From Bathymodiolus brooksi (Eukaryota; Mollusca; Bivalvia; Mytilida; Modiolidae), in NCBI GenBank assembly GCA_963680875.1, contig OY804588.1, positions 72,750,829-72,814,828 of the forward strand: DNA of 64,000 nt, read 5' to 3'. Shown piece by piece: positions 34,678 through 45,930 of this stretch. Both the position numbers and the translations under genes were made by a program. Positions within the stretch are counted from its first letter, which is position 1. Each line of letters opens with the position of its first letter. The notes beneath the pieces were generated by a model that was given only the letters and a program-made list of their open reading frames with translations, was not told the DNA's origin and made no database searches.

Positions 34678-34976
34678 AACTTAAAATCCACCCATTGTAC
34701 TTTATTAATTGTATTAATTATTAATCTTGTAACAAAAAAAAAGTCTGTGTATATTATCTAAAGTATAAAGAGAACAATAACTCCGCCCCTGTGCACATTG
34801 TTCATAACTCTCCATTCCTTGAAAATAATGGAGAGTTTAGACAATAGATTTACATCACAGGTGGATTTTAAGTCCAATGATTTGCGATGAGAGGTGATTG
34901 TTTGTGGAATTGTTAACCACAGCTGATTAACATTGCTTTTCATACCGTTCAACAATTCATTTCATAATTAGCATTC

Positions 34977-35343
34977 GAGGGATCGGCTCGAGTGTGGTAG
35001 ATCGTGGGTTCGATCTGCGGTCGGGTAAAACCAAATTGGTATTTGTTGCTTCTCCACTAAGCACACAGCATTAAGGAGAAGGAGCAAACACTGGTTGGCT
35101 CGGAATCAGGATAATGTGTCCGAGTGGGGCGACATGTCTATCTGTAGACTGTTGCTTTGGTGAGCTAGCACTATAAAAAAATCCAACTAAGCCTGTTGAT
35201 CTAGTACAAAGCGGACCTCATCATCATCTCATTGAACATAACCTTGTTCTCTCTATGATATAGCTGAAAAGTTGCTGAGTTGGGGTTAAACAACACTCAC
35301 CCACTCATTCACTCGCTTGCTCGCGCGCGCACGCACGCACGCA
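34977..35343 (+). mobile_element. SINE family B with GCAC-rich tail
   Basis: Box B ggttcgatctgcggtcgg, then the full body to ctgagttggggttaaacaac and a tail ctcactc... grading into gcgcgcgcacgcacgcacgc. The A-box end is truncated. Confidence 0.9.
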
Positions 35344-35344
35344 G

Positions 35345-36170
35345 TTTTTATATTGTGCCGTCAAAAAGGGAAAACCCTTGCATGAAAACAACTGTGTTTT
35401 TAAACAACATTATTAAGAAAAAAACTGGTGAAACGTGCTAATCTGGGTCACGGGTCACTGTAATCAGGCTGCTGTATCGAGAAACAGATACGGTGTTGAA
35501 AAAATGTTGATACTCATAAAATATTGATAAATGCAATAAAATGTTATGTTTGTCTTCAAGAAATATGATACACAAAACCATGTGTGAAGTTTTATGTCGA
35601 AATATCTCCGATTTCTATGTAAATTTACGAGTTGAAGTGGGGAAACACCCACAGGTAATTTTAGCGATGTATTTTTATATTGGACAAGAATAATGAGCGT
35701 CCTGATTGGATGACCGATTTAAAACACACTTACAACGCATGGTAAAAAGATGCATGTAAAAGAAATCTATGTTATATTTATTCATTTGTTTGATTCTGGA
35801 ATATTGTTGATCATTGATTAAAACAAGAAAAAAAGGGAAAAAGGGGAGGGGGTGAATTTTATTTGTGAATTTTACAGTTAAATAAATGTTATGTTTCGAC
35901 AGTTTAAAGAGAAAAATAAAAATTTATTGCGACTAAAGCTTAAATCAGCGTTAAAAATTGAACAAATATCAGTGGTTTTGTAAATGAGATTTATTTTAAA
36001 TAGAAAATCTGAATTTATTATTTATTAATTTATTATTAATGATACAATTTTATATACCTTGGGAGGGGGAGGGGGGCTATGATGAAAATTTGAAATAAAA
36101 ACACAGGACCGGACCTTAAGCAAAAATAATAATCCAGGATTAGTTTTCTATTAAAAAATCCAGGACCCCT
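35345..36170. other. Intergenic, nothing recognised
   Basis: AT-rich sequence with a purine-rich patch (gggagggggaggggggc near 36061). No gene seen. Confidence 0.45.
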
Positions 36171-36922
36171 GTGTCCACGATTTTTTTTTTAAAGCTAATA
36201 ATATTAAATATTGACATCCACACTTGCCTTTTGGACAGCACATTTCTGTGTCCACACTTGTTTAATTATAAAGAAGACTATTCTTTGACCTACGTCAAAC
36301 TTGATGAGGTTATTAAAATTGTAAAATCACTTGGTGTTAATGCTAGTTTATCCAAGTGTGGTGTCTCCAATGCTTTAAAAAATATTCCTTTAAATCCGGA
36401 AAGGTGGCATCTATTTGGATTCAAATGGGAAGATAAATATTATTTTTACACTCGTTTATGTTTTGGATATAGATCGTCACCAAACATTATCAGCTATATG
36501 TGGCCATTTGTTGGATTTTGCAGAATAATTATTATATGAAACATGTTTTACATTTACTTGATGACTTTTTAGTGATCGACGAACAATCTTTTAATGCTGA
36601 AATAATAATGCAACGTTTACTTAATGTTTTGGAAAACTAAATGTTCCTTTAGCCCTGCATAAAATGGTAGGGCTACTACTTGTTTAGAATACTTAGGAAT
36701 AATACTTGATTCTGAAAACACGATAGCCAAGTTACCTAGGGATATATTATGCCATATCAAGGATGTATTATATGTATTTCCCGACCGACGCACATGTACA
36801 AAATGTGAATTGTTTAGATTACTGTGTCATTTAAATTACGTCACTAGGGTAATAATTCATTGTAAATCATTCGTCTCTCTTACCTTTTAATATTGACACA
36901 TTCAGTCACAGAGTTACATTAC

Positions 36923-37100
36923 CAGGGGCGGATCCAGGATTTCAAGGTAGAGGGGCGGGGGGCCGACTTAAAAAAATTGCGCCGAGCAGAGGGAGGCGCG
37001 AAAATTTTTGGGGTATTTCGTGTGAAAAATCACGATTCTATGCCAAAAAATCATATTTTTTCCAATTTTAGGGGGGCGCGCGCCGGGTGCGCCCCCCCTG
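36923..37100 (+). mobile_element. hAT-like MITE CAGGGGCGGATCC, copy 3
   Basis: 178 bp inserted in the DIRS-like fossil, with 5-bp target duplication attac (36918-36922 and 37101-37105). The right end has lost the last GGATCCG part of the inverted repeat and ends ccccccctg. Confidence 0.9.
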
Positions 37101-37290
37101 ATTACTATGTTACATTAAATCGAGGATGCCGGGATGATTTAAGAATGTGGTATGGATTTTTAGATCAGTGGACAGGTATATCGTTTTTCATTGATGACAA
37201 TATTGTATCAGCTGCCAAGTTTGATTTAAATACTGACGCTTCGTCAGTAATCGGATTTGGAGGTTATTTCCGTAATAAATGGTTTCAAGG

Positions 37291-37561
37291 TTGGTTTATG
37301 TTTGGTTTATGGTGTTTTACGCCACTTTCAACATTATTTCAGTTATTTTGTGGCAGTCAGTTTTATTGGTGGAGGAAACAGGAGTACCTGGAGAAAACCA
37401 CTGACCTGTCGCAAGTCACTGACAAACTTTATCACATAATGTTGTATCTAGTACATCTCGCCATGAACTCATGGTTCGAACTCACAACTTTAGTGATGAC
37501 CGGCACTGATTGCACAGTTAGTTGTAAATATAATTACCATACGATCACGGCCACAATTCCT
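37291..37561 (-). mobile_element. SINE family A inserted in the DIRS-like fossil
   Basis: Reverse copy with perfect 11-bp target duplication tggtttcaagg (37280-37290 and 37562-37572). Removing it restores the RNase H reading frame (RNKWFQG continues to KWPK). Confidence 0.95.
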
Positions 37562-37599
37562 TGGTTTCAAGGTAAATGGCCAAAGTAAGTTATAGACGA

Positions 37600-38355
37600 A
37601 TCGTGTTCTATGTCATATCTTGAACTACTTCCTGTTGTAATAGCAGCTGTTTTATGGGGATCTGGCGACCGTTTCACTAAAGGTCGCAAGTCGTAAACGT
37701 AGACGTAAGTGTACTCTTAAGAGTTACGACCGTTTCACTAATAGTTAGGATTTACGACTTACGATAAAAAGTGATCGCAAAGTTAAGAGTGGTGGAAGGT
37801 ACTCGTAAGTCGTAAATCTATTTTTGAAGAGAAGAATTGCTATCTATTTTTTTTTTTTAAATATGAACATTAATCAAATGAAGCAATCAATAAATATTAG
37901 ATGCACGCAACATTTTTTATATTTCGAGAGCCATAAAAAATCATTAAAACAGCTACACATTATTGTTTGTTTCAGTGTACTTTCTATCAGTTCTGCATTT
38001 ACATTATCAAAATATTTTATTAACAAGTGCATGTACCTAGATGAAATTTCAAGAAAACAATGATATCGGGTGCATGTACAAACAATGGTTCAAAAATAAA
38101 GTTAAGCACAAACAGAGGGCACATTACATTTCCGTGGATTTGAGGATTAACAGGTATCATTTTTGCACGGAGAAAGAGCAGGTATCACTTTTGCACGGAG
38201 AAAGAGCATTGCAAATGCCCGTAAAATATACCCGAGACTTTTTTTTTTTTTTTTAACATTTGCGCGGATTACCTGTTATTTAGAATATATTTGATTTACT
38301 CATAACATTTTCTGCATTTTGTGTTCAATTAGTGAATATGAGGGGTGGTTGTTTA
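37600..38355. other. Intergenic with short direct/inverted words
   Basis: gaccgtttcacta occurs at about 37668 and 37728, with aagtcgtaaa / tttacgactta words between and after, as in a small foldback element of about 150 bp. The rest is AT-rich without features. Confidence 0.4.
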
Positions 38356-38358
38356 TTA

Positions 38359-38562
38359 TGTTGATATTGGTAGAATTGTTGATCATCACTGTTTTAACTT
38401 TCTTTTGTTTTGTTGATATTGGTAGAATTGTTGATCATCACTGTTTTAACTTTCTTTTGTTTTGTTGATATTGGTAGAATTGTTGATCATCACTGTTTTA
38501 ACTTTCTTTTATTATGTTGATATTGGTAGAATTGTTGATCATCACTGTTTTAACTTTCTTTT
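38359..38562. repeat. 52-bp tandem repeat, four copies
   Basis: ttgatattggtagaattgtt, then gatcatcactgttttaactt and tctttt, at 38359, 38411, 38463 and 38515. Almost identical, therefore recent. Confidence 0.95.
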
Positions 38563-38690
38563 CATATTGATGCACAGTAGATCAATCAAAATTGTCCTTG
38601 ACCTTACATGCTATAAACAAAAATGTACTAAACAGAATTTAGCTATGAACACATCAAGGTGTGAATGTAAAAATACCTTTTTTTTAATTG

Positions 38691-38932
38691 GCCGTCGTGG
38701 TCGTATGGTAGTTGGATTTACAACTACCTGTGAAATCAGTACCCATCACCCTAAAATTGTGAGTTCGAATCTCGTTCATGGAGAGGTGTACTCGATACAA
38801 CATTATGTGATAAAGTTTGTCAGTGACTTACGGCAGGTCAGTGGTTTTCTCCGGTTTCCTCCACCAATAAATTTGACAGCTACGATATTACTGAAATATT
38901 GTTGAAAGTGGCATTCAACACCATAAACCTAA
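38691..38932 (+). mobile_element. SINE family A
   Basis: gtcgtggtcgtatggtagtt to gttgaaagtggcattcaaca. Full order of parts. Confidence 0.9.
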
Positions 38933-39080
38933 ACCTGTATTGATGTTAAACTCATTTCCTTCTTCACTGCATCTGGCACTTTTACCATTATTTATGAATA
39001 CAAACAATAACTCAGTAATATGTATAAATTTATTAAAACACAACAGTCATTTGTATTTATTGATATGTATATGGACAACT

Positions 39081-39290
39081 GGACTACTGCAAGCTAAGAT
39101 TGCACCCTTTATATAGGGTATTGTGTAATTGATCAGTACATGATATGTTGTAATATAATGTAAATGAATGATATGTTTAAACTTGGTGCATTATAGGGTC
39201 TAAACAATAGATAACTTTCACATGTCTATTATGATCGGTTATGGAAATACAGGCTCATACATACCCAAAATTGACCAAACAATGCTTGTA
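39081..39290 (+). repeat. Long inverted repeat, left arm
   Basis: About 210 bp that match the reverse complement of 43341-43545 at roughly 85%: gcaagctaagattgcac, attgtgtaattgatcagta, aacttggtgcattat and aatagataactttcac occur in both, in mirrored order. The arms enclose about 4 kb with two MITEs and the 154-bp array. Confidence 0.85.
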
Positions 39291-39299
39291 ATGACTGGC

Positions 39300-40460
39300 C
39301 ACTTCATATTTTCCCTTTTTTTAAAAGGTGTAATACCTTTTTCTGTCAGTAATAACAAAGATCAGACCAGCTTCAGTTTATAGAGAAGTTTCTATAGTTT
39401 CTGTTGGTATATAATGTGTAGCCCATTAATAAAATATCCTTTTCAGAGAAAATGTTGACTAAAATACATTAGCATGTAATTGTTATTAACAAAAAAGTCA
39501 TTCACAAGATTAACAAGGAATGCTATGGAGTCATCTTATTTATCTATATTATATACAGTTATTCTTTTGTTGAGAGTGTGAGGAAGAACTGGTAAGGACT
39601 CTGATAAATTCAAGTCTTCAAAGGTTGAAAAGATGTTTTCCAAAAAGCCATGCTGTACCATGTAAGCCATATTTCCATGAAAAGTACATACTTGAAATAA
39701 AAGCTCATACTTTTAGCTTGAATGGTATCAAGGTACCTAAGTGTCTTTAACTTTGATTTTAACTATCACCAATTAATTTAGTACTAACAAAACATCAAAG
39801 ACAATCTAAAACATCCCATATGTAAGACTTTTTTTGTCCCATATGTAAGGTAGAACATTTTCTTTTACATTCTTTTATTGACTTGCATTCTTTGCATCAT
39901 AACATCTACTATTACACTGATGACTGATAAGTTTAACTTTTATATCCATCCAAACAGTTGTGTTCTTCCCAAACTTAACAAAATATTCCCATTTGGCATT
40001 TTGTCAAGAATAATTTAAATAAGCAATCACATTTGTAAAAATAGAAAAATAAAAATACATTTCATTACTTTCTAAATTAAATGTTAGTGAAATCCACAAC
40101 AAAATAAATATTACAATCTTTTGTCCTATACTAAGATGTTAGGATTACACTGTATGTTACTATATATGACAACAAATATCATGTTTTATCATGATTTCCA
40201 ACAATTTTATGAATTCTTAGTTATTATTTTCCTTAAACACGTAACATCCGATCAGCCTGATCAGGAGACATGCGCATTAAAATGTCATTATTTATAGTAA
40301 AGTGGGCTGGGAGTTACTGATAAATAACAGCTGATAATGGTAAACATAAGCACAATGACATGGATATATATACATATATATATATATCTTACGTGAATAT
40401 ATAAACACAACATCAAACACATAAAATTAGATTGCTAACTTTTCATACTTAAAAAGTTAC
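39300..40460. other. Intergenic, nothing recognised
   Basis: AT-rich sequence between the inverted-repeat arm and the first MITE. A (ta)n-like patch lies at about 40365-40390. Confidence 0.45.
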
Positions 40461-40468
40461 GTCTTTAA

Positions 40469-40743
40469 GGGGGTACCATACACTACAGGGAGATAACTCT
40501 TTAAAATCAGTTGAACGTTTTGATCATATGATGTTTGTATGCAGATTTCAAGCATCTCGGTGATCAAAACCACACAGAGAAAAGCTGCTATGTGGCTAGT
40601 GAATTTATAGCTCCGAGTCTGTTGGTTGGAATTTGTTAAAATTTTGATATTTATTACAGAGGATATATTCAAACACACTGCCAAAAAAAAAAAAAAAAAT
40701 TAAACGAGCAGATCAAATTTTACCTGAAGTGTATGGTACCACC
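40469..40743. mobile_element. piggyBac-like MITE (TTAA target)
   Basis: 275 bp. The terminal inverted repeats are GGGGGTACCATACACTACAG and, reversed from the right, GGTGGTACCATACACTTCAG. It is flanked by TTAA on both sides (40465-40468, 40744-40747), the piggyBac target. No transposase. Confidence 0.85.
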
Positions 40744-40826
40744 TTAAACAAAAACATCTTTCAACAAATTAAAAAGACAGCTAAAGAAGAAAATCAAATA
40801 AAAGTAGAACAAACAATACAGATGTA

Positions 40827-41303
40827 CAGAGACGTGCCAAAAGTATTCGGTCACTAATTTTTTACTATATATTTCATATAAAACCACAATTTTTGAAAAA
40901 ATTATTCCAAAATGAATTCTTGTTTGATTTTGATGAAATTTTTACCAACAGAAGCGAGAACGTACGTAGTTTTCTGTGATTATTTTTTGAGAGCACAGAT
41001 TTTAAATGTTCATGATTTAAACACAAACTTAAATTATTTGTCTTCAAATGTACTATCATTGTATTGTATTTTTGACGTTCAAAATTTAGTTTTGTGTTTA
41101 AATCGTGAACTCATAAAAATTATAGATTATAAATTTATGCTAAAATTACAGTGTTAAAACTACATTTAATTCTGTTTTTGTTGGTAAAAAATCATCAAAA
41201 TCGAACAAGAGTCGACTTTGGAATAATGTTTTTAAAAAATGTGGTTTTACATGAAATATATAGTAAAAAATCACAGTGACCGAATACTTTTGGCACGTCT
41301 CTG
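40827..41303. mobile_element. Tc1/mariner-like MITE with long inverted repeats
   Basis: 477 bp. Perfect ends CAGAGACGTGCCAAAAGTAT and its mirror are followed by TCGGTCACT, and imperfect pairing extends about 130 bp inward (ccacaatttttgaaaaaatt / atgtttttaaaaaatgtgg). TA dinucleotides flank both ends (40825-40826, 41304-41305). Confidence 0.92.
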
Positions 41304-41734
41304 TAGATAAAATGTGGACAATACTAGTTCAAGATATTATAATTTTAAAAGGTCTAATTTTCTATTTCTACCACCTTACTACTCTGAAACACTTGAAAGA
41401 TTTAAATAGGATATTTCTGAATTATTTAATTTTATTTTACTAAATATGGGCTATAAAATCTTATGTATGGGACAAAATTGTATACTAGTCTAACAGCCTA
41501 GTCACAATCAGATGCACATTACATATTAGGTCTGTGTTATAGAGTCTTGTCAGGATAATAGAAGACATTAATTATTGTATTTTTGATTTAAATTGTACCA
41601 GAGGAACAGAGCCTCAAGGTGCAGACTGAAGATTGTGTAAGTGAATAACCATAGAAAAAATATTTCAAAATATGTGTGACAAAAGTTATGTTATTTCATT
41701 CAATTACTATTTTTGCCAGTTTATTTAAACTAGA

Positions 41735-42745
41735 TGCTCAGTGGGCTGAGCCTGTGTCGCTCACCTTTCATTCTGCTTTGAGGAAACTTAATACAAAACC
41801 TTCCATAGGTGCTTCCCACCAAATTTCGGTTCATTTTTGGCAAAGCAGTTTCAGAGAAGATTTTTAGAAATCGACCAATCTAAAACAAGAATTGCCTGTG
41901 GTAGCCACGTTTGTTAATGGATCAAAACGAAATGAGCAATCTCTATAGAGGACCTTCCATAGATGCTTCTTACCAAGTTTCATATCATTTGGCCAAGCGG
42001 CTTCAGAGGAAAAGCTGTTTTAGAAATCGACCAATAAGAAACAAGAATTGTCTAGGACGGCCTTGTTTGTTAACGGATCAAAACGGAATGAGCAATTCCC
42101 ATAGAGGACCTTCCATAGATGCTTCCTACCACGTTTCAGTCCATTTGGCCAAGCTGTTTCAGAGTAGATTTTTAGAAATCGACCAACCAGAAACAAGAAT
42201 TGCCTGTGGCGGCCATGTTTGTTAATGGATCGGGACAAAATGAGCAATCGTTATAGAGAATCTTCCATAGATGCTTCCTACTAAGTTTCATATCATTTGG
42301 CAAAGCGGTTTCAGAGAAGAAGATTTTTAGAAATCGACCAATTAGAAACAAGAATTGCCTGTGGCAGCCATATTTGTTAATGGATCGGGACGAAATGAGC
42401 AATCTTTATAGAGGACCTCCCATAGATGCATCCTACCAAGTTTCGGTTCATTTGGCAAAGCGGTTTCAGAGGAGAAGATTTTTTAGAAATCAACCAATCA
42501 GAAATAAGAATTGTCTGTGGCGGCCATGTTTGTTAACGGATCGGGACGAAATGAGCAATCGCAACAGAGGACTTTCCATAGATGCTTCCTACAAAGTTTC
42601 GGTTCATTTGGCCAAACGGTTTCAGAGAAGAATCTAAAAAATCAGCCAATCAGAAACAAGAATCGCCTGTGGTGGCCATGTTTGTTAACGGATCGGGACG
42701 GAATGAGCAATCTTTATAGAGGACCTTCCAAGTTTTGGATCATTT
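41735..42745. repeat. ~154-bp tandem repeat, six to seven copies
   Basis: Copies recur at about 41806, 41958, 42113, 42268, 42422, 42576 and a short one at 42725 (word ccatagatgcttcctacc). Each contains caatcagaaacaagaattgc, ccatgtttgttaacggatcg and ggtttcagaggagaag. The start (gggctgagcctgtgtcgctc) looks like the end of a dispersed family. Open frames on both strands are incidental. Confidence 0.9.
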
Positions 42746-42789
42746 GCCGGGACAAAAAATCTGGAAAATACAACATTTAAAAAAATAGT

Positions 42790-43240
42790 CTCTTCCAAAT
42801 TTATGTAGCAGATATCTTATTAATTGGTTGAAAGAATAGTAAAATTTCATAATCACTACGTTAAATGAAGAATAGTTTAGCTTGTGTGATCTTTAAAGAG
42901 AAAAAAATCAACAATCGTTGTAATTATTTTGAGGCAGCTTGCAAAATGGGAAAATTATAAAAAAGATATATCTTAGCAGAAAGCAGTGTTTGTTCTATAG
43001 TGTTGAAAGCAAACTATTTCTGATTTCAAAATATAATAAAACAATTGATAAAGTCTTTAGAGGGAAAACATATTAATAATTAATAATAAGTGATTGTCCT
43101 ATACCTACAGATTTTTTGACAGCATTATCTAATATCTTTTTAATACATTTTTCAATCAAAATGATCAGCTGGGATCTTGTAGATGTGATGTTTGTGTTAA
43201 AAAATAATTAAAATTTGGAATGTTTAAAGGTGTTTCATTT
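42790..43240. other. Intergenic, nothing recognised
   Basis: AT-rich, no supported feature. Confidence 0.4.
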
Positions 43241-43241
43241 G

Positions 43242-43325
43242 TCACCCTCAATGACCACTAAAAGTGCAACCTTAGCTTGCAGTATGACAAGCTAATGTTG
43301 CACTTTTAGTGGTCATTGAGGGTGA
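43242..43325. repeat. 84-bp palindrome, 38-bp arms
   Basis: The arms tcaccctcaatgaccactaa, aagtgcaaccttagcttg and their mirror differ at one base and leave an 8-base loop (cagtatga). The inner word aagtgcaa-cttagcttgcag recurs at about 43516 and, mirrored, at about 39086, linking the palindrome to the long inverted repeat next to it. Confidence 0.93.
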
Positions 43326-43340
43326 AAAATGGAGACTTGT

Positions 43341-43545
43341 TACAAGCATTTTCTGGTAAATTTTGGGTATGTATAAACCTGTATATCCATAGCCAATCAT
43401 AACAGACAAGTGAAAGTTATCTATTGTGTAGATCCCATAATGCACCAAGTTTAGACATATCATTCATTTATATTACAACATATCATTTACTGATCAATTA
43501 CACAATATCATATAAAAAGTGCAATCTTAGCTTGCAGCAGTCCAT
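43341..43545 (-). repeat. Long inverted repeat, right arm
   Basis: Mirror of 39081-39290 (see there). Begins 16 bp after the 84-bp palindrome. Confidence 0.85.
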
Positions 43546-43608
43546 ATAAATTACATAAATTTTTCAAAAACAATTGTTTTCGATTGGCTTCAACATGATT
43601 GATGAACT

Positions 43609-45930
43609 TTACCGTTAACTTGCACTGACAACATCTAACTTACACTGACAGCATCTAACTTGCATTAACAACATATAACTTGCACTGACAACATATAACT
43701 TGCATTGACAACATATAAATTGCATTAACAACATATAACTTGCACTGACAACATCTAACTTGCACTGACAACATCTAACTTGCACTGACAACATATAACT
43801 TGCATTAACAACATATAACTTGCACTGACAACATCTAACTTGCATTAACAACATATAACTTGCACTGACAACATATAACTTGCATTGACAACATATAACT
43901 TGCATTAACAACATATAACTTGCACTGACAACATCTAACTTGCACTGACAACATATAACTTGCACTGACAACATATAACTTGCATTGACAACATATAACT
44001 TGCATTAACAACATATAACTTGCACTGACAACATCTAACTTGCACTGACAACATATAACTTGCACTGACAACATCTAACTTGCACTGACAACATATAACT
44101 TGCATTGACAACATATAACTTGCATTAACAACATATAACTTGCATTAACAACATTTAACTTGCATCAACAACATTTAACTTGCATTAACAACATATAACT
44201 TGTATTGACAACATATATAACTTGCATTAACAACATTTAACTTGCACTGACAACACTTAACTTGCATTAACAACATATATAACTTGCAGACAACATATAA
44301 CTTGCACTGACAATATCTAACTTGTATTGACAACATATAACTTGCACTGACAATATCTAACTTGTATTGACAACATCTAACTTGCACTGACAACATTTAA
44401 CTTGCACTGAAAACATCTAACTTGCACTGACAACATCTAATTTGTATTGACAACATCTAACTTGCACTGACAGCAGTTAACTTGCACTGACAATATCTAA
44501 CTTGCACTGACAACATCTAACTTGTATTGACAACATCTAACTTGTATTGACAACATCTAACTTGCACTGACAACATCTAACTTGCACTGACAACATATAA
44601 CTTGCATTAACAACATATATAACTTGCACTGACAATATCTAACTTGCACTGAAAACATCTAACTTGTATTGACAACATCTAACTTGCACTGACAACATCT
44701 AATTTGTATTGACAACATCTAACTTGCACTGACAATATCTAACTTGCACTGATAACATCTAACTTGCACTGACAACAGTTAACTTGCACTGATGACATCT
44801 AATTTGTATTGACAACATATAACTTGCACTGACAACATATAACTTGCATTGACAACATATAACTTGCATTAACAACATATAACTTGCATTAACAACATTT
44901 AACTTGCATCAACAACATTTAACTTGCATTAACAACATATAACTTGTATTGACAACATATATAATTTGCATTAACAACATTTAACTTGCACTGACAACAC
45001 TTAACTTGCACTGACGACATCTAATTTGCATTAACAACATATAACTTGCATTAACAACATATATAACTTGCACTGACAACATATAGCTTGCACTGACAAT
45101 ATCTAACTTGCACTGAAAACATCTAACTTGTATTGACAACATTTAACTTGCACTGAAAACATCTAACTTGCACTGACAACATCTAATTTGTATTGACAAC
45201 ATCTAACTTGCACTGACAACAGTTAACTTGCACTGACAATATCTAACTTGCACTGACAACATCTAACTTGTATTGACAACAGTTAACTTGCACTGATGAC
45301 ATCTAATTTGTATTGACAACATATAACTTGTACTGACGACATCTAATTTGCATTGACAACATATAACTTGCACTGACATCTAATTTGTATTGACAACATA
45401 TAACTTCAACTGACATCTAATTTGTATTGACAACATCTAACTTGCACTGACAACAGTTAACTTGCACTGACAATATCTAACTTGCACTGACAACATCTAA
45501 CTTGTATTGACAACAGTTAACTTGCACTGATGACATCTAATTTGTATTGACAACATATAACTTGTACTGATGACATCTAATTTGCATTGACAACATATAA
45601 CTTGCACTGACATCTAATTTGTATTGACAACATATAACTTCAACTGACATCTAATTTGTATTGACAACATCTAACTTGCACTGACAACAGTTAACTTGCA
45701 CTGATAATATCTAACTTGCACTGACAACATCTAACTTGTATTGACAACATCTAACTTGCACTGACAACAGTTAACTTGCACTGATGACATCTAATTTGTA
45801 TTGACAACATATAACTTGTACTGACGACATCTAATTTGCATTGACAACATATAACTTGCACTGACATCTAATTTGTATTGACAACATATAACTTGCACTG
45901 ACAACATCTATTTTGTATTGACATCATCCA
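43609..45930. repeat. 20-bp minisatellite, about 115 units
   Basis: Units read acttgcactgacaacatcta / acttgcattaacaacatata and related forms on the + strand. On the - strand the unit atgttgtcaatacaaattag matches the last 20 nt of the proposed final exon of the minus-strand gene (atgatgtcaatacaaaatag, including TAG) at 18 of 20 positions. If that exon is right, the whole array is in, or just after, the 3' UTR. Confidence 0.96.

Larger units (their letters stand above)
36215..37590 (+). pseudogene. DIRS-like (tyrosine-recombinase) retrotransposon RT/RNase H fossil
   Basis: The fragments follow the expected RT-to-RNase H order of DIRS-type elements. They are: SKCGVSNALKNIPLNPERWH with FGFKWEDKYYFYTRLCFG (36340-36480); LLDDFL, the catalytic YxDD-equivalent (about 36555); LEYLGIILDS (about 36690); CTKCELFRLLCHLN (about 36795); [15 protein letters not shown] (about 37125); and the RNase H start [14 protein letters not shown] (about 37230). 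Frameshifts and stops separate the parts. MITE copy 3 (36923-37100) and a SINE (37291-37561) are inserted in it. No recombinase domain is seen. Confidence 0.87.

Noticed and set aside
36893..37588. 231-codon frame as a gene
   Set aside because: A chance fusion of MITE copy 3, a piece of DIRS-like RT/RNase H, and a reverse SINE.
41911..42780. Overlapping frames of 75-104 codons on both strands
   Set aside because: Translations of the 154-bp tandem repeat on both strands.
43609..45930. CRISPR array, here and at the other tandem arrays
   Set aside because: Units are contiguous with no unique spacers, and the genome is eukaryotic.
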